Assembly: GCA_034008185.1 (NCBI GenBank)
Contig: CM067082.1
Span: 154,759,895 to 154,823,894 of the forward strand
DNA from: Gorsachius magnificus
Lineage: Eukaryota; Chordata; Aves; Pelecaniformes; Ardeidae
DNA length: 64,000 bases
Reading direction: 5' to 3'
The notes under the pieces are model-generated. The model did no database searches. It was not told the origin of the DNA and worked only from the letters and a program-made list of their open reading frames with translations. The position numbers were made by a program, and so were the translations under genes. Shown here one piece after another: positions 38,146 to 49,400 of this stretch (positions are counted from its first letter, which is position 1; the number at the start of each line of letters is the position of its first letter).

Positions 38146-39168
38146 TGTATTGGGTTAGCATGGCACAGTTTTGGGAGCAGGGTGGCTACAGGGGTGGCTT
38201 CTGTGAGAAGTTACTAGAAGCTTCCCCCGTATCCAATAAAGCCAATGCCAGCTGGCTCCAAGGTGGACCTGCCACTGGCCAAGGTTGAGCCCATCAGTGA
38301 TGGTGGTAGCGCCTCTGGGATAATGTATTTTAAAAGGGGGGGAAAAACCCTGTGCAATTGCAGCCAGGAGAGAAGTGAGAGGCTGTGAGAGGAGCAGCCC
38401 TGCAGACCCCCAGGCCAAGTGCAGCAGGATGAGCTCCAGGCACCGGAGCAGAGATTCCCCTCAGCCCCGGGTGCAGCCCCTGGTGGGGCAGGCTGTGCCC
38501 CTGCAGCCCAGGGAGCCCACGGGGGAGCAGATCCCCTCCTGCAGCCTGGGGAAGACCCCACGCCAGAGCAGGGGGTGCCCAAAGGAGGCTGTGATCCCAT
38601 GGGAAGCCCACGCTGGAGCAGTTTCCTGGCAGGGCCTGTGGCCCTGTGGGGAGAGGAGCCCAGGCTGGAGCAGGTTTGCTGGCCGGGCTGGTGACCCCAT
38701 GGGGGGGGGCCCGGTGAAGCCCTGCAGCCCGTGGGAAGGACCCACACTGGAGCAGTTTGTGGGGGACTGTCTGCTGTGGGAGGGACCCCAGGCTGGAGCA
38801 GGGAGGAGTGTGAGGAGTCCTGCCCTGGGGAGGAAGGAGCGGCAGGGACAGCGTGGGATGGACTGACCCCAACCCCATTCCCCATCCCCCTGTGCCGCTG
38901 GAGAGGAGGAGGGAGAGAAAATCACAAGTAAAGTTGAGCCTGGGAAGTAGGGAGGGGTTGGCGGAAGGTGGCTTTAAGATTTGGTTTTATTTCTCCTTAT
39001 CCTACTCTGATTTGATTGCTAATAAGTTAAACTGATTTCTGCAAGCCAAGTCTGTTTTGCCCATGACAGTAATTGCTGAGTGATGTCTCCCTGTCCTTAT
39101 CTCGACCCACGAAATTTTCGTTGTATTTTCTCTCTCCTGTCCAGCTGAGGAGAGGAGTGATAGAGCAG
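38146..39168 (+). mobile_element. Lone LTR of an avian endogenous retrovirus, 3'-truncated
   Basis: About 1 kb of GC-rich sequence begins with TGTATTGGGTTAGCATGGCA and ends in GTCCAGCTGAGGAGAGGAGT. Both ends match, from memory, a widespread neognath bird retroviral LTR. A TATA-like run (TATTTTAAAAGG) lies near 38326-38337. The G+C-rich middle contains imperfect internal repeats of a CCATGGGAAG / GGAGCAGTTT unit. The right end stops about 50 bp before the expected CA terminus, so no target duplication can be read. No retroviral coding region adjoins it. The long open frames on both strands here (up to 223 codons) come from the GC-rich composition, not from a gene. Confidence 0.8.
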
Positions 39169-40332
39169 ATGTAAACTCACCAGCTGCCCTGTTAGCTGCT
39201 CAACGTGTGAAAGAAGAGCTAGCAGCATGCATGTTCATTGGGATAAAAGGACAGGCACAGTTGTCCCTCAGCTGGACAGCAAGCCAGAGACTGATTGTGA
39301 TCCAGCCAAAGAGAGGTAAGGTAGCCTAGGGATTAATTACACCTGGGGGCAAAGGGTAAAGCATGAAAAATTATAAAAATTACAATCTAGCTCCTAATTT
39401 GAAGAATGAACCCACCCATTCTGTGGTAGATATTGTTTGCTGCTATGCTGGCTCTCTAACATAATGACTCTTACAAGTTAACAGTCTTCCTGCTGGCTTT
39501 CCAAAATTTGATTCTTACATACTTCTCAAGTGTTTCTGTGGCATTTTCTTCTTCATATCTTCTCCCTTCAGTTCGGCCCCTTTAGCAGCTAGCTGTAACC
39601 CTGCCTCCAGGGATGCTGAGAAACTGCAAGGAAAGAAAAAATTGGGAAGGAGCTGTACTCCTGAGTAGATTAATTGAAAACTTGAGGGGGTTTTTGAGGT
39701 GACAGTCACATTTAATGTACTGATAAAGGAGGTGAAGAACGAATGTTTCAACACTGTGCATTCACTTAGCATCACCCAGAGATATTCAGCGTATTTCAGT
39801 AAAGTTCAAGTCCATGTAAAAATGTGCCTTGCTTTGAGGGCTTGCCAAATATTTGAAATTCACTGTGGTTTTGTTACGGTTCAGAAATATTTGCAAACAT
39901 CTGAAGGACACCTGAGTTTATTTACATAAGACTAATGCACTGCACTTCTCCCTGCGTTCCACCTGAAGCTCTCAGAGTACTTGACAGACTTATGAATTAA
40001 GCATCCTGTTGTTTGACATTAATGTTCTGAGTTAGGTAGGCACTTTTGGTCTGATCTTACTCAGCTGGAGTAAAATGGCTTTTTTCTGTCGAAGGGAAGG
40101 CATGTTGATTTTTGCATGCTGAGGATCTGATCTCAGTGGAAGAATTACTACAATGAGGGCTCAACTTTTCTTTACAGAAAGGTCTTCTGCAAACTCAAAA
40201 ACCCAGCCAGGCTCTATGACAGGAGTCTGAAAGCAGAGACTGGGGTAGTAAGAAATTCCAGACAAAAATTATTTTCCCTCACCACTTAGGCAGACAAGGC
40301 AAGAGCATGTCAGGGATACAACCTGGAGCTAA
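39169..40332. other. No gene; one faint repeat relic
   Basis: Mostly unassigned sequence. The part at 39960-40035 is listed separately as a possible MIR relic. Confidence 0.45.
39960..40035 (-). repeat. Possible MIR-like relic
   Basis: CTTGACAGACTTATGAATTA followed by a GAGTTAGGTAGG block resembles the reverse complement of the MIR 3' part (AATTAA..CCT..GAGGTAGGTA). The similarity is weak and the orientation is tentative. Confidence 0.3.
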
Positions 40333-40433
40333 TGAACAACCTGATCTAGTGAAAGATGCCCCTGACTATGACAGGGGAGTTGGACTAGATGATCTTTAAA
40401 GGTCCCTTATGACCAAAACCAGTTATGATTCTA
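40333..40433 (+). mobile_element. CR1 LINE tail fragment
   Basis: CAACCTGATCTAGTGAAAGA, GGAGTTGGACTAGATGATCT and TATGATTCTA mark the last 100 bp of a CR1 on the plus strand. Confidence 0.85.
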
Positions 40434-43218
40434 GTATTTTGTGCCCGGGATAGGACTAGGAAAGGTTTTGTTTTGCCTCATCTCAGTTACCTTAATGGTT
40501 GGTAGATTCTGGGTTTAGACCATAATTAGACCTATCCTGCAGCCAGTGAAGAAACGCACAAGTCTGTCCTCAGTTGGATATTGAAGGTGCATCTTATGGC
40601 ATGAAAGAGGAGAAGTTTCTGGCTCATACACAATACCTTCCACCTCATCTGGTGACAGTCCAAACTGTCACCTCCAGGTCCTATCTCAGTCCTGGCAGCA
40701 CTGCCGTGTTGCTGATGTTGGTCACAGACCTGGGCCAGGGATCTTTCCAGAGGATAGCCAAATGTATGAATGTGAACTTGGACTTCTTTCTGTTTTATAT
40801 TTGTAGAAGAACCCTTCCTCAGTGTAATTCATCCCTATTTCATAGGGAAGTTATGATGATAATTAGCTTCTCTGAGTCTGTAAGACCTTATGTAGATCTA
40901 TTAAGATGGGAATATCTTACTCAGCTTTAGATGCCTGTATTTACATTTCTACATTAGCTATCCTCAGATTGGTTTTGGTCCATACAGAGGAATAGACATG
41001 TGCTGTTGTTTACTTATCTAAAATGATTTAGTTAGTTAGCAAACCATGAAGTGGATTACCTTCTGTAGGTACTTTGTTTTGGATTGGTTTTGGTTTTATC
41101 AATGAGTGTACAGGGAGGCAGGATAACTAAGGATAACACCCAGTCTTTATATTTTTACACAGTTCTGCTTTACAACTCCTTAAGCACCTGTTTAAGTCAA
41201 GCCACTGAAGCGCTTTTTAGCCCAAACTTACGAATATTAAACACAAACAAATCAGTTCATTTGAGGAAGTAACTGAGCTATGCCTTTCAAAGGAAAAAAT
41301 GCATAAGGAAGCTAAAGGCTTGGGTTTCTACTGTATTTAGAGAATAAATTAAAATTGGTACATATTTGAATATAGTCATTCTTAATGTATATATATTCAC
41401 ATGACCAGAGAAGAATAACTCTCTTGACAAGAAGAAGCTATTAGTGTTGCTGCTGACTATCATGTCATTATGGCTTTAAAAACATATTAAGGTCATGTTC
41501 ATTAATGAATTGTTGTACCATAGGCTTTTGTGTGGTTATCAATAGCACAAAATTATTTCTTGCACCTTCATAGATCTCATGTCATATGGCTTTTAATGCA
41601 TATTTGGCCACCGTTTGAAGTACTCACTTAAGCTGGCATACTCCAAAGGGTTATTATTAGATTTTTTTTTCCTTTAAAGAGCCAAAAAATGGTCATAGAT
41701 ATAGCCCTAAAGCCTATTTCCTGCACTACTGAATTTAACTGAATTACTCTAGAAATTAAATTAATCTCATTTTAGATGCCCAAAAATTGCTCGTCTGTTT
41801 CCTAACTGGTCCATCATTTACAGGCAGCAGAGAGAAATAGGTACCCTCCAGATGGTCCGTCAGCTCATTTCAGAGCTGGCATCTAAGACAGATCAGATGA
41901 GCCGCTCTCCCAAAATGCTTGTTTCACTTCTCTGACTCTTAACAGCAGGGGGTTTGTACAGCCTGTCACAGATACCTAAATATCTGGTTCAGGAGAGTGG
42001 TATAGCTTTCTAAACTCTGTTGCCTATATATAATGGACAGCTCATGGGCAGATATGTACATGTAGAAAAAAAAATTGTCTTAATTTGTAGTTGAATCCTA
42101 CTGCTGAAATGTCAGATGAATCCTGCCTTAAAAATGCCACCTACTCTCCTGTTTTTGTAACCTAGAGTGCTAAAAGCAAATATGTGCATGTTACACAAGG
42201 TGCAACCTCCTCAGTTTGCTCAGGACAGGTTAACAAGGTGGGGTGTACCTACATAAACATAAGTACCCTGGGTGATTTGAAAAACCTTGGGATATATAAG
42301 GCATGTACCTGCTGCCAGTATATATGATGCAGGATTTAGGGGATAGCCATAAACTTCTGCAGGGACGGCCAGATGTCAGGCAGGTACAGTGAACAGCACC
42401 TTAACTGGCACCTAAACTTCTGTGTAACTATGCCATCCATTGATTCTGACTCATAAAACTAAGAGCAAGACCAGGATGGTGTTATCTTCTCTTGGGCAGT
42501 TAGAACTGGGCTTTCCATGCAGTCTTAGCGGAGTATCGGACAATGATGCCAGTGTTAGACTGAAATATATATGAATATTGCTAAGAATTTTTAAATCACT
42601 GTTGATTTCTTGTTTATGCCACAGATGTTTTTGTATAACCAACTTAGACCAGTCTACTGGTCTTAGATCAGTCTACTGGCAAAAGAGGTTTGGAGTGAGA
42701 ATTACTGTTTCTGGAAGAGTTCTGATGTATTAATTCATGTTTTTATAGGGATCTTGGGAGTTCTTACTCCTTTTGAACTGCTAAAGGAGCTCTTAAGCAA
42801 GTCAGGAAAGGTTGTTTCCTTCACACTGTTTATGGCAGTTCTTTTCAGGTGGAAATGTGAAGTAGGGTTTAAATACTCACTGTAGATGGTGCCAAAGAAA
42901 GAAAGATTATCATCAATGTCTATGTTAGTTTGGCTAGGCGAGACAGTTTCCAATATGAACAGTTTCAGACAGAATTATTATCACTGCAGAACATCACTTT
43001 TCCTTGACCCTCCAAGAATTGGGTAGTAACTAGGGGCAGTTTAAGTTATTCAACACATCCACCCTGTAACCATACAGAAGAACTAATCAAGAACAACATA
43101 AATGGTTTCTGGACATCACATTTTCCCCATAAATAGTGAGCAGGAAGGTTCCTCAGCAAAGACGACCACGTTGTCTCCCAACAGTGATCAACTGGTTCTA
43201 GAGTTTCCTAGAGGAAAC
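40434..43218. other. No recognisable gene; one MIR-like relic
   Basis: Mostly unassigned. A 118-codon open frame at 40574-40930 (+) begins with TTG and has no recognisable domain. Its last part overlaps the MIR-like relic at 40825-40920, which argues against a gene. Confidence 0.5.
40825..40920 (+). repeat. Possible MIR-like SINE 3' relic
   Basis: TTCATAGGGAAGTTATGATG, AATTAGCTTCTCTGAG, GTCTGTAAGACC and AGATCTATTAAGATG follow in the order of the reptile/bird MIR-type 3' region (CATAGGG..TTGTGAGGATTAA..TGTAAAGCGCTTTGAGATC). It is diverged, so the assignment is moderate. Confidence 0.45.
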
Positions 43219-43385
43219 TGGAGCCTGGAGGAGAGAAGGCTTTGGGGGGACTTATTGCTGTCTACAGCTACCTCATTGGAGGCTACAGAGGAGACAGAAC
43301 CAGGCTCTTCTTGGAGGTGCATGGCAAAAGGAAAAGATGCAATGGATAGACGTTGGAGCATGGCAAATTCAAACTGGATATTAGA
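43219..43385 (+). mobile_element. CR1 LINE fragment, upstream part of a chimera
   Basis: This is CR1 3'-region sequence: CTGGAGGAGAGAAGGC, TGTCTACAGCTACCTCATTG and CAAACTGGATATTAGAA. It stops abruptly at about 43385, where sequence from further upstream in a CR1 (the ORF2 end) begins. The missing 3' end does not reappear after 43973. Confidence 0.75.
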
Positions 43386-43973
43386 ATGTTAGGAGGAGGC
43401 ATCACCAGAAGAGATAAAGAAGTCATTATCCCACTCTACTCAGCACTTGTCAGGCCACACCTGGAATACTCTGTACAGTTCTGGTCCCCACTATCCAAAA
43501 AAGATGTGGACAGGTTGGAGACGGTCCAGAGAAGGGCAACCAAGATGATCCAAGGACTGGGAAGCCTGCCATATGAGGAAAGGCTGAAAGAATCGGCTTT
43601 GTTCAGCCTTGAGAAAAGGAGGCTCAGAGCTGATCTCATCACATCTACCAGTATTTAAAGGGTGGCTACAAAGAAGATGGAGTCTCCCTTTTCACAGGGA
43701 GTCACATGGAAAAGACAAGGGGTAATGGGTACAAGTTAATCCTGAGAGGATTCCGACTGAAGATGAGAGGAAAATTTCACCATGAGAACAGTCACCCATT
43801 GGAATAATCTCCCCAGGAGAGTGGCTGACTCCACCACACTGGGCACTTTCAAGACGCAGATGGACAGGGTGCTGGGCCATCTTGTCTAGACTGTGTTCTT
43901 GACTAGAAAGGTTGGACTGGATGATCCTTGAGGTTCCTTGCAACCTGGTATTCTATGATCCTATGATTCTATG
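43386..43973 (+). mobile_element. CR1 LINE fragment with end of ORF2 and complete tail
   Basis: A 590-bp CR1 piece runs from inside ORF2 to the tail (TATTCTATGATCCTATGATT). Its ORF2 part is open from 43353 to 43658, including the junction with the neighbouring CR1 piece. The 3' region after it contains CATCTTGTCTAGACTGTG and GGTTGGACTGGATGATCCTT. It differs clearly in 3' sequence from the other CR1 copies in the window. Confidence 0.9.
43388..43658 (+). pseudogene. CR1 ORF2 C-terminal remnant
   Basis: In CR1 elements ORF2 encodes an endonuclease and reverse transcriptase that copies the element's RNA at the insertion site. Only the C-terminal end after the catalytic domain remains. Recognisable words are [40 protein letters not shown] and [14 protein letters not shown]. 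These match the conserved CR1 ORF2 C-terminus (known from the family). The frame is open but lacks the endonuclease, the catalytic motifs and any start. It also continues upstream only through an unrelated CR1 3' segment, so it is a dead fragment. Confidence 0.85.
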
Positions 43974-45189
43974 ACATCATACCAAGACTGAGATAATGTG
44001 GTGAAAAAGGAATTGAATCCCTTGTTCACTTTGGACATCACAAAGAAAGGTTGTGAATCTGGAAGCAAAACTGAAAGGTTTTATTTTGGAGAGTGAAACC
44101 AAAGTTGACAAAAAGAATCTGCTTACATAGTCGTCATGGCGTGGACCATATTTCAGATATCGGTCTCAATGGCTCAGTGTTCTGATTACTTGATTACATG
44201 GACATGCAAGAAGATTTAAGCTTTATTTACCTTGGAAACCTAAGTCAGCCTGCTTGTGCTGTTCACACAGAAACTGGACTTACATTCACTTCGCTCTGTG
44301 GATATCCTCTGCGTGCTATTTCAATACCACAAATGCCTTGTTAGCATTAGAGCGGGAGAACGCTATCTGTCTCCATGCAAGGAACTAGCAGAACAAGCGA
44401 TGCAAGAAAATAGCATCATGGGGAAGAGCAAATAAGCCTGGCCACACTGACCCCAGCTTACTCACTCCATACCACTCCAAAGAGTACCTCCTTCTTCTCA
44501 ATTCACCATAGGGACCAGCAGAAAAAAATAACACTGCCCCAGGGATATAGAAGTCAAATTGTTCCCTTCTTCTGCATCTTCCCTTGCACACTGCCTGGAA
44601 GAGAAAAGGAGCTGGAATATTGTCAAGTGTCACTGCACAGATGAGTCCTTAGCTGGCACAGAGCAAACATAATGTTTCCCACAACCCATTTTTTCTTATA
44701 GGATTCATCTTCCCTAACCTTCACCATCTAGTAATTAGGCATCTAATCTAAGCCATTCATTATGTTGTCTCTAGAGTCGATGCAAAGAGAGAGGTTAGAT
44801 GAATTGCCCTCTGGAGGTACTTGTCTCTGTGTGTTGACAACAGAGTCAGCCTAAAAGACTGGCTTAGAATAGACAGCTAACTTTTTGGCAGCTAAAATTA
44901 AATTAGATGAATCCTAACATCAGCTGCATTATTGTGACTGGCAGACTGACTCAGAGTAAGTCACAGCTAGCTATGCTACTTTAGAAGCTCAAGAGGAGCC
45001 AGTATATTTCTGGCCCTGGGGTCACTGTGTACATCTTTAGCCCTGCAAAGTCTGGATTAACATATTTTCTCTATATGTAACTGTTGGGACAGCTAAACAG
45101 ATCCACAAGCAAATCAGGAAACAATGATGCATGGGGTATGATCATATGAGCATGTAAGATAAATGTGCAGTGAGGTGGACTGAAAACTG
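43974..45189. other. No recognisable gene or repeat
   Basis: About 1.2 kb between two CR1 copies with no supportable feature. Confidence 0.5.
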
Positions 45190-46204
45190 GATGAATTGCT
45201 GAGATCAAAGAATTGTGACCAGCAGCATGAAGTACAGCAGGAGGCAAGTCAATAATACTGTACCACAGGTGTTGATATTGGGACGAAGACTGTGTAGTAT
45301 TTTTATTAATGACATAGATGACATAGGGACAGAGTGTACCCTCTACATGTTCGGTAAAAATTCGGGAGAAGCGGTTGACCAGATGGTTATTCTGCCATTC
45401 AGAGAGATCCTGTTGGTCTGAGAAAATGGGCAAAGAGAAATCTCATGAAGGTCAACAAAGGGAAATGTTAAAAATGCAGCTGGAAAGAAATAAGCCAATG
45501 CACCAGTACAGGCTGGGGACTGATGGGCTGGAAAGCAGCTTTGCAGTGAAGACCCTAGGGGTCCTAGTTGGACACCAAGTTGACCATGAAACAGCAATGT
45601 GTCTCAGAGCAAAGAAAATTAAAAGCATCTTGGGCTGCATTATGAGTAGCATCAGCAACAGATTGAGGGAGGTGATCCCCTCTGCTTAGCCCTAGTGAAA
45701 TATATCTGGAGGGATGTGTCCACTGTTGGGCTATCCAGTGCAAGAGAGGCATGGACATATTAGAGTGAGTCCACTGCGGGTCCACAAAGATGATTAAAGC
45801 ATCTGTCTCACAAGGATAAGCTGAGAGAGCCAGGACAGTTCAGTATGGAGGAGGTTTGCAGCTGGGTATCTTATCAATGTGTATAACTACCTGACTGGGG
45901 GGGAGTAAAGAAGACATGTCCAGGGTACTCTCAGCAGAACCAAGTGAAAGGACAAGAGGTAGTGGGTGAAATCTGAAGTAGAGGAAATCCCATTTGAACT
46001 TTTTTCCATAATTTATTTACCATCAGATTGTTCAAGCACTGGAACAGGTTGCCCAGAGAGATTGTGTTGTCTCCATCCTTGGAGATATTCAAAATCCAGC
46101 TGGACACAGTCCTGGGCAACCTGCTGTAGTTGTCCTTTCTCTGAGCAGATGGGTTGGACTGGATGTTCTCCAGAAGTCCCTGACAATTTCAACCATTCTA
46201 TGTC
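45190..46204 (+). mobile_element. CR1 LINE, about 1 kb copy with ORF2 remnants
   Basis: This is the longest CR1 in the window. It starts inside the reverse transcriptase part of ORF2, passes through its C-terminal part and 3' region (ACTGGAACAGGTTGCCCAGA, CATCCTTGGAGATATTCAAA) and ends in a decayed tail (CAACCATTCTATG). It is heavily mutated, with frameshifts in ORF2 and degenerate blocks in the 3' region. It is therefore an older insertion. Plus strand. Confidence 0.88.
45215..45720 (+). pseudogene. CR1 ORF2 reverse transcriptase remnant
   Basis: Words of the CR1 reverse transcriptase are readable in two frames: IFINDIDDIGTECTLYMF (45215-45421 frame), then HQYRLGTDGLESSF, LGVLVGHQVDHETAMC and ILGCIMSSISNRLREVI (45375-45689 frame). 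The family's catalytic FADD motif should follow the TECTL segment, but here that position is FGKN, so both catalytic aspartates are lost. A frameshift lies near 45400 and a stop at 45689. Nothing functional remains. Confidence 0.85.
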
Positions 46205-47349
46205 ATTTTCTGTATATCCAATCTCCTTGGTACATGAAGAATCAGCTGAATCTGATATATTTCATACTCTGTAAAAAATCAATGGTTTTGATGCCAGTTC
46301 TATAGACCATAGACAAAAAGTTAGTCACATTCACTGTTTCCTTTGAGATACTTTCTGATAATTTCTAATTGTTCAAAACTTGCGCAGAACTGGAGCATGA
46401 AATCCTGATGCATATGTCAGTAAAACTCATGAATCACACCTAGAACATAATGCAAAAGAGATCACAGATACTTTTTTAGAAATAACAAATTTTGTTTTTG
46501 AAAAAAACCCAAACAAACCAGAACTCGTGCTGGTAGGTCCTGGTGCATATTTGAAATGTTTTTCTTTTCAGATCTAGAGTTTGTGATCTAGAAATACCTT
46601 TCTGAATTCAGTCATGCTTCTAGAATACAATTAAAAATGTATTAAGCCTCTGCGGGTTTAAAAAGTTCATCTCAGATACTCAGATATTTGCAGACAGCAC
46701 TTTTAAGTGTGTTTTCCTTAAATATTTGCAGTTGGTAGATGGTCAGTTAGACCTACAGATACTGCAGCCAATACTGGACATTGAAAAGGGTTGTTGGCAT
46801 TAACCGTTTACATTGTCCCAGGTCTTTTGTACTCTACAGTGTGGGTTAGGTACCTGCTCTGATCACAGCTATGCTGAGTCACTTCAGGAAACATATTTCA
46901 CTTTCTATTGGGTGTAGAGCGTACCCAAACGTAGTAGGGATGTAGATGTCTGTAATTCACTTCATTCAGTGATCCATTTAAGGCTTTAAAATCTGGCCTG
47001 AGGGAGTTTTCCCCAATACATTTGAGGTCAAGACTTAGAAATATTTCCTTTTCTCGTTCAGAGTTTAAGCATTCACTTAAAGTCATTAAAGTCTGTAGAA
47101 ATTAATACAAAAAACTGGTGAATCATTTTTTTCTAAGGATAGTTGTGGTTTTCATGTTTGAACTCCTATTTTTATACTGTAAGAATAGTTTTAATTACAT
47201 ATTGCTGCATGTATAATTTTAAGATAATTATATAGCAAGTAGATTAAGCTCTTATTTGCTTATCATGCCTGAAGATCTCATTTAGCAATTACTTAATATT
47301 CACCTAATATAAAACTGTCTTATTTAATCTATGCTGAACAGCAAAGACC

Positions 47350-47366
47350 TTTTTTTTTTTTTTTTT
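47350..47366. repeat. Poly-T run
   Basis: Seventeen consecutive T. On the minus strand this is a poly-A run, but no AATAAA-type signal precedes it there. Confidence 0.8.
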
Positions 47367-49365
47367 CCCCAAACATTCACAACTTTGTAAGGGAAGAATA
47401 GAATTGTCAGACATGTATAAAGTAAAGTCTTTAGTTATTATAATTTAGTTTGGGTTTTCTTAAGAAAATTCATGTGACATTCATTTATTGATGCTGAGGC
47501 TGCTAAAGTGATCTCAGTGTCTCTCTCTACCTGATTACATAGTGTGTGGGGGCTTCCAGACGTAGATTGGAAACCCATCCACCACCATGCAAAGACAAGG
47601 AGGTGACCAACAATTTCCCTTTGTTGCCCTCAAAAATTCCTCTCTGAAGGGATTTTCCACTGATATAAGGAGTGCAGAGAGTAAACAACGATTTTCCTAG
47701 CAATCACCTGAATAGGACAAAGGATCGCAAATGGAATTCACATTTGGTGAGGCAAACTCCAAATATAGGAGGTAATGTAGGGGTTCGGTCAAAAATAAAG
47801 CTGACCACCGTGTCTTCTCTACTGATCCACAGATCAATATCTGATGTCTTTACACCTTCAAATCATCCTGTAGGCTGTGGCTGAAAGATGCCTTTAAGTC
47901 TCCAGAGGACTGGAGGAAAATGCAATAAAGCTGCTAAGCTATATAAATGTCCAGTCATTTAACCCTGGAAGATTAGTGCCTCCTGTGAAAAGTAAAAGAC
48001 ACCGAAGCCCCTAAATATCTTTGCAATATCCTATGCTCCAGCGATGACCAGAATTCATTATGCTGGTTTGGGAGCTTTATGCCAGATGATCTACAGGGAA
48101 ACAAAAGCGCACTGTAATTAATAGAGTGTTCATATCTCATATCTTGCCCCTCTTGTTCTAGGTTTCCTGGCAGTTATCACCATGTTCTACTTTAACAAGT
48201 ACATTTGCACTTGCTTTGAAACCTAAATGTGTCTGGTTTTTAAATCAGGATTACACACTTGCTCATGGCCTAAGCATTTGTCTGTTTCATATGGGTTAAG
48301 CCATAGACTATCTCTTTATTACCAAAGAGCATGTATAATGTTTATAGAACTATATGTATGTGGCCAAGGTCTTTGATCTGAGTATTTCAGAATTTCATTT
48401 ATGTCTATTAAGCACGCTAAGATTTCTCTGAAACAGGTAGATGAATTATAATTATTTTTTGAGGCCAGTTACATATGTCAGAGAGTTCAAGTAAATATAA
48501 TTTTTAAAAAAAAAAAGGCAAATGTAATCATTAGCACAAATAGGATGCAGACTTTGCACCTTAATTGTGTTTTGACTCTAGCCAGTTGCAGATGTGAAAA
48601 ACTATCTTTTATTTTTAGGGTTTATTTGCTTTTGCTACAAGTTAGGTAGTTGGGTGAATCTTTTAACCAGGTGATATGTATGAGTAAGATCTATGAGCAT
48701 CAGGACCTATTTTCTTATTAGACTGGAGTCCGCAGTTCTGATGTATGTTTTACATACAGCTAACCTACGAAGCCATGATTCACTGACAGATGCTAAAGAG
48801 GAACAACCTTATCAACCAATTAATTCAAGGTTTGTCTTTTCAAAGAGGAATTTAGCTTCTGGTTATCTATGACCATACCTTTAAATCTTCAAGAAATAGC
48901 CATGAATCAGTACAAACCAGAGCTGTCCTGTTTGTTTCCTGCAGCCAAAGGACTTGTTGACTCAGTTGTTTGTGCAGGCTAAGCTTCCCAAATCATGTTT
49001 CCTAGAAACAAAGAGGCAAAGAGGGTAGCCCAAGCATTCAGAGCAGGAAGCACAAGCTAATTTATAATAGGATTAACTTTGCTCCACCACCCTCCCTCTG
49101 GCTTTGCTGGGTTTTCTGTGGTAAGATCTCTATAACAGCTGCTGTGTTTGATTGCAATACTGTCCATGTCGCCTCTCTGCTGCAAGGCAGGGGTCGGTTT
49201 TGTGTTTGTTTAGGTTATTTTGTTTACCCCTGTCACCATACATAGCCATCTCCACAATAGATGAATGTCTCTTAGCAATGCTGTAGAAAATGGGCGATAT
49301 TCACACAGGCTTCTTTGGGAGGCATAGGTATCATCTTTCTTATTTGCCATTCATGCCTCTGAAAT

Positions 49366-49400
49366 ATTAAATGGTTCTACAAAAAAAAAAAAAAAAAAAA
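49366..49400 (+). repeat. Poly-A run with upstream ATTAAA
   Basis: Twenty consecutive A (49381-49400) begin nine bases after an ATTAAA. The arrangement resembles the end of a retroposed mRNA. The preceding sequence contains no coding region I recognise, so a chance A run is equally possible. Confidence 0.35.

Noticed and set aside
38214..38885. 223-codon minus-strand frame and overlapping 182-, 163- and 154-codon frames
   Set aside because: All lie inside the GC-rich core of a lone LTR. High GC removes stop codons on both strands, the peptides are Pro/Gly/Ser-rich, and no domain is present.
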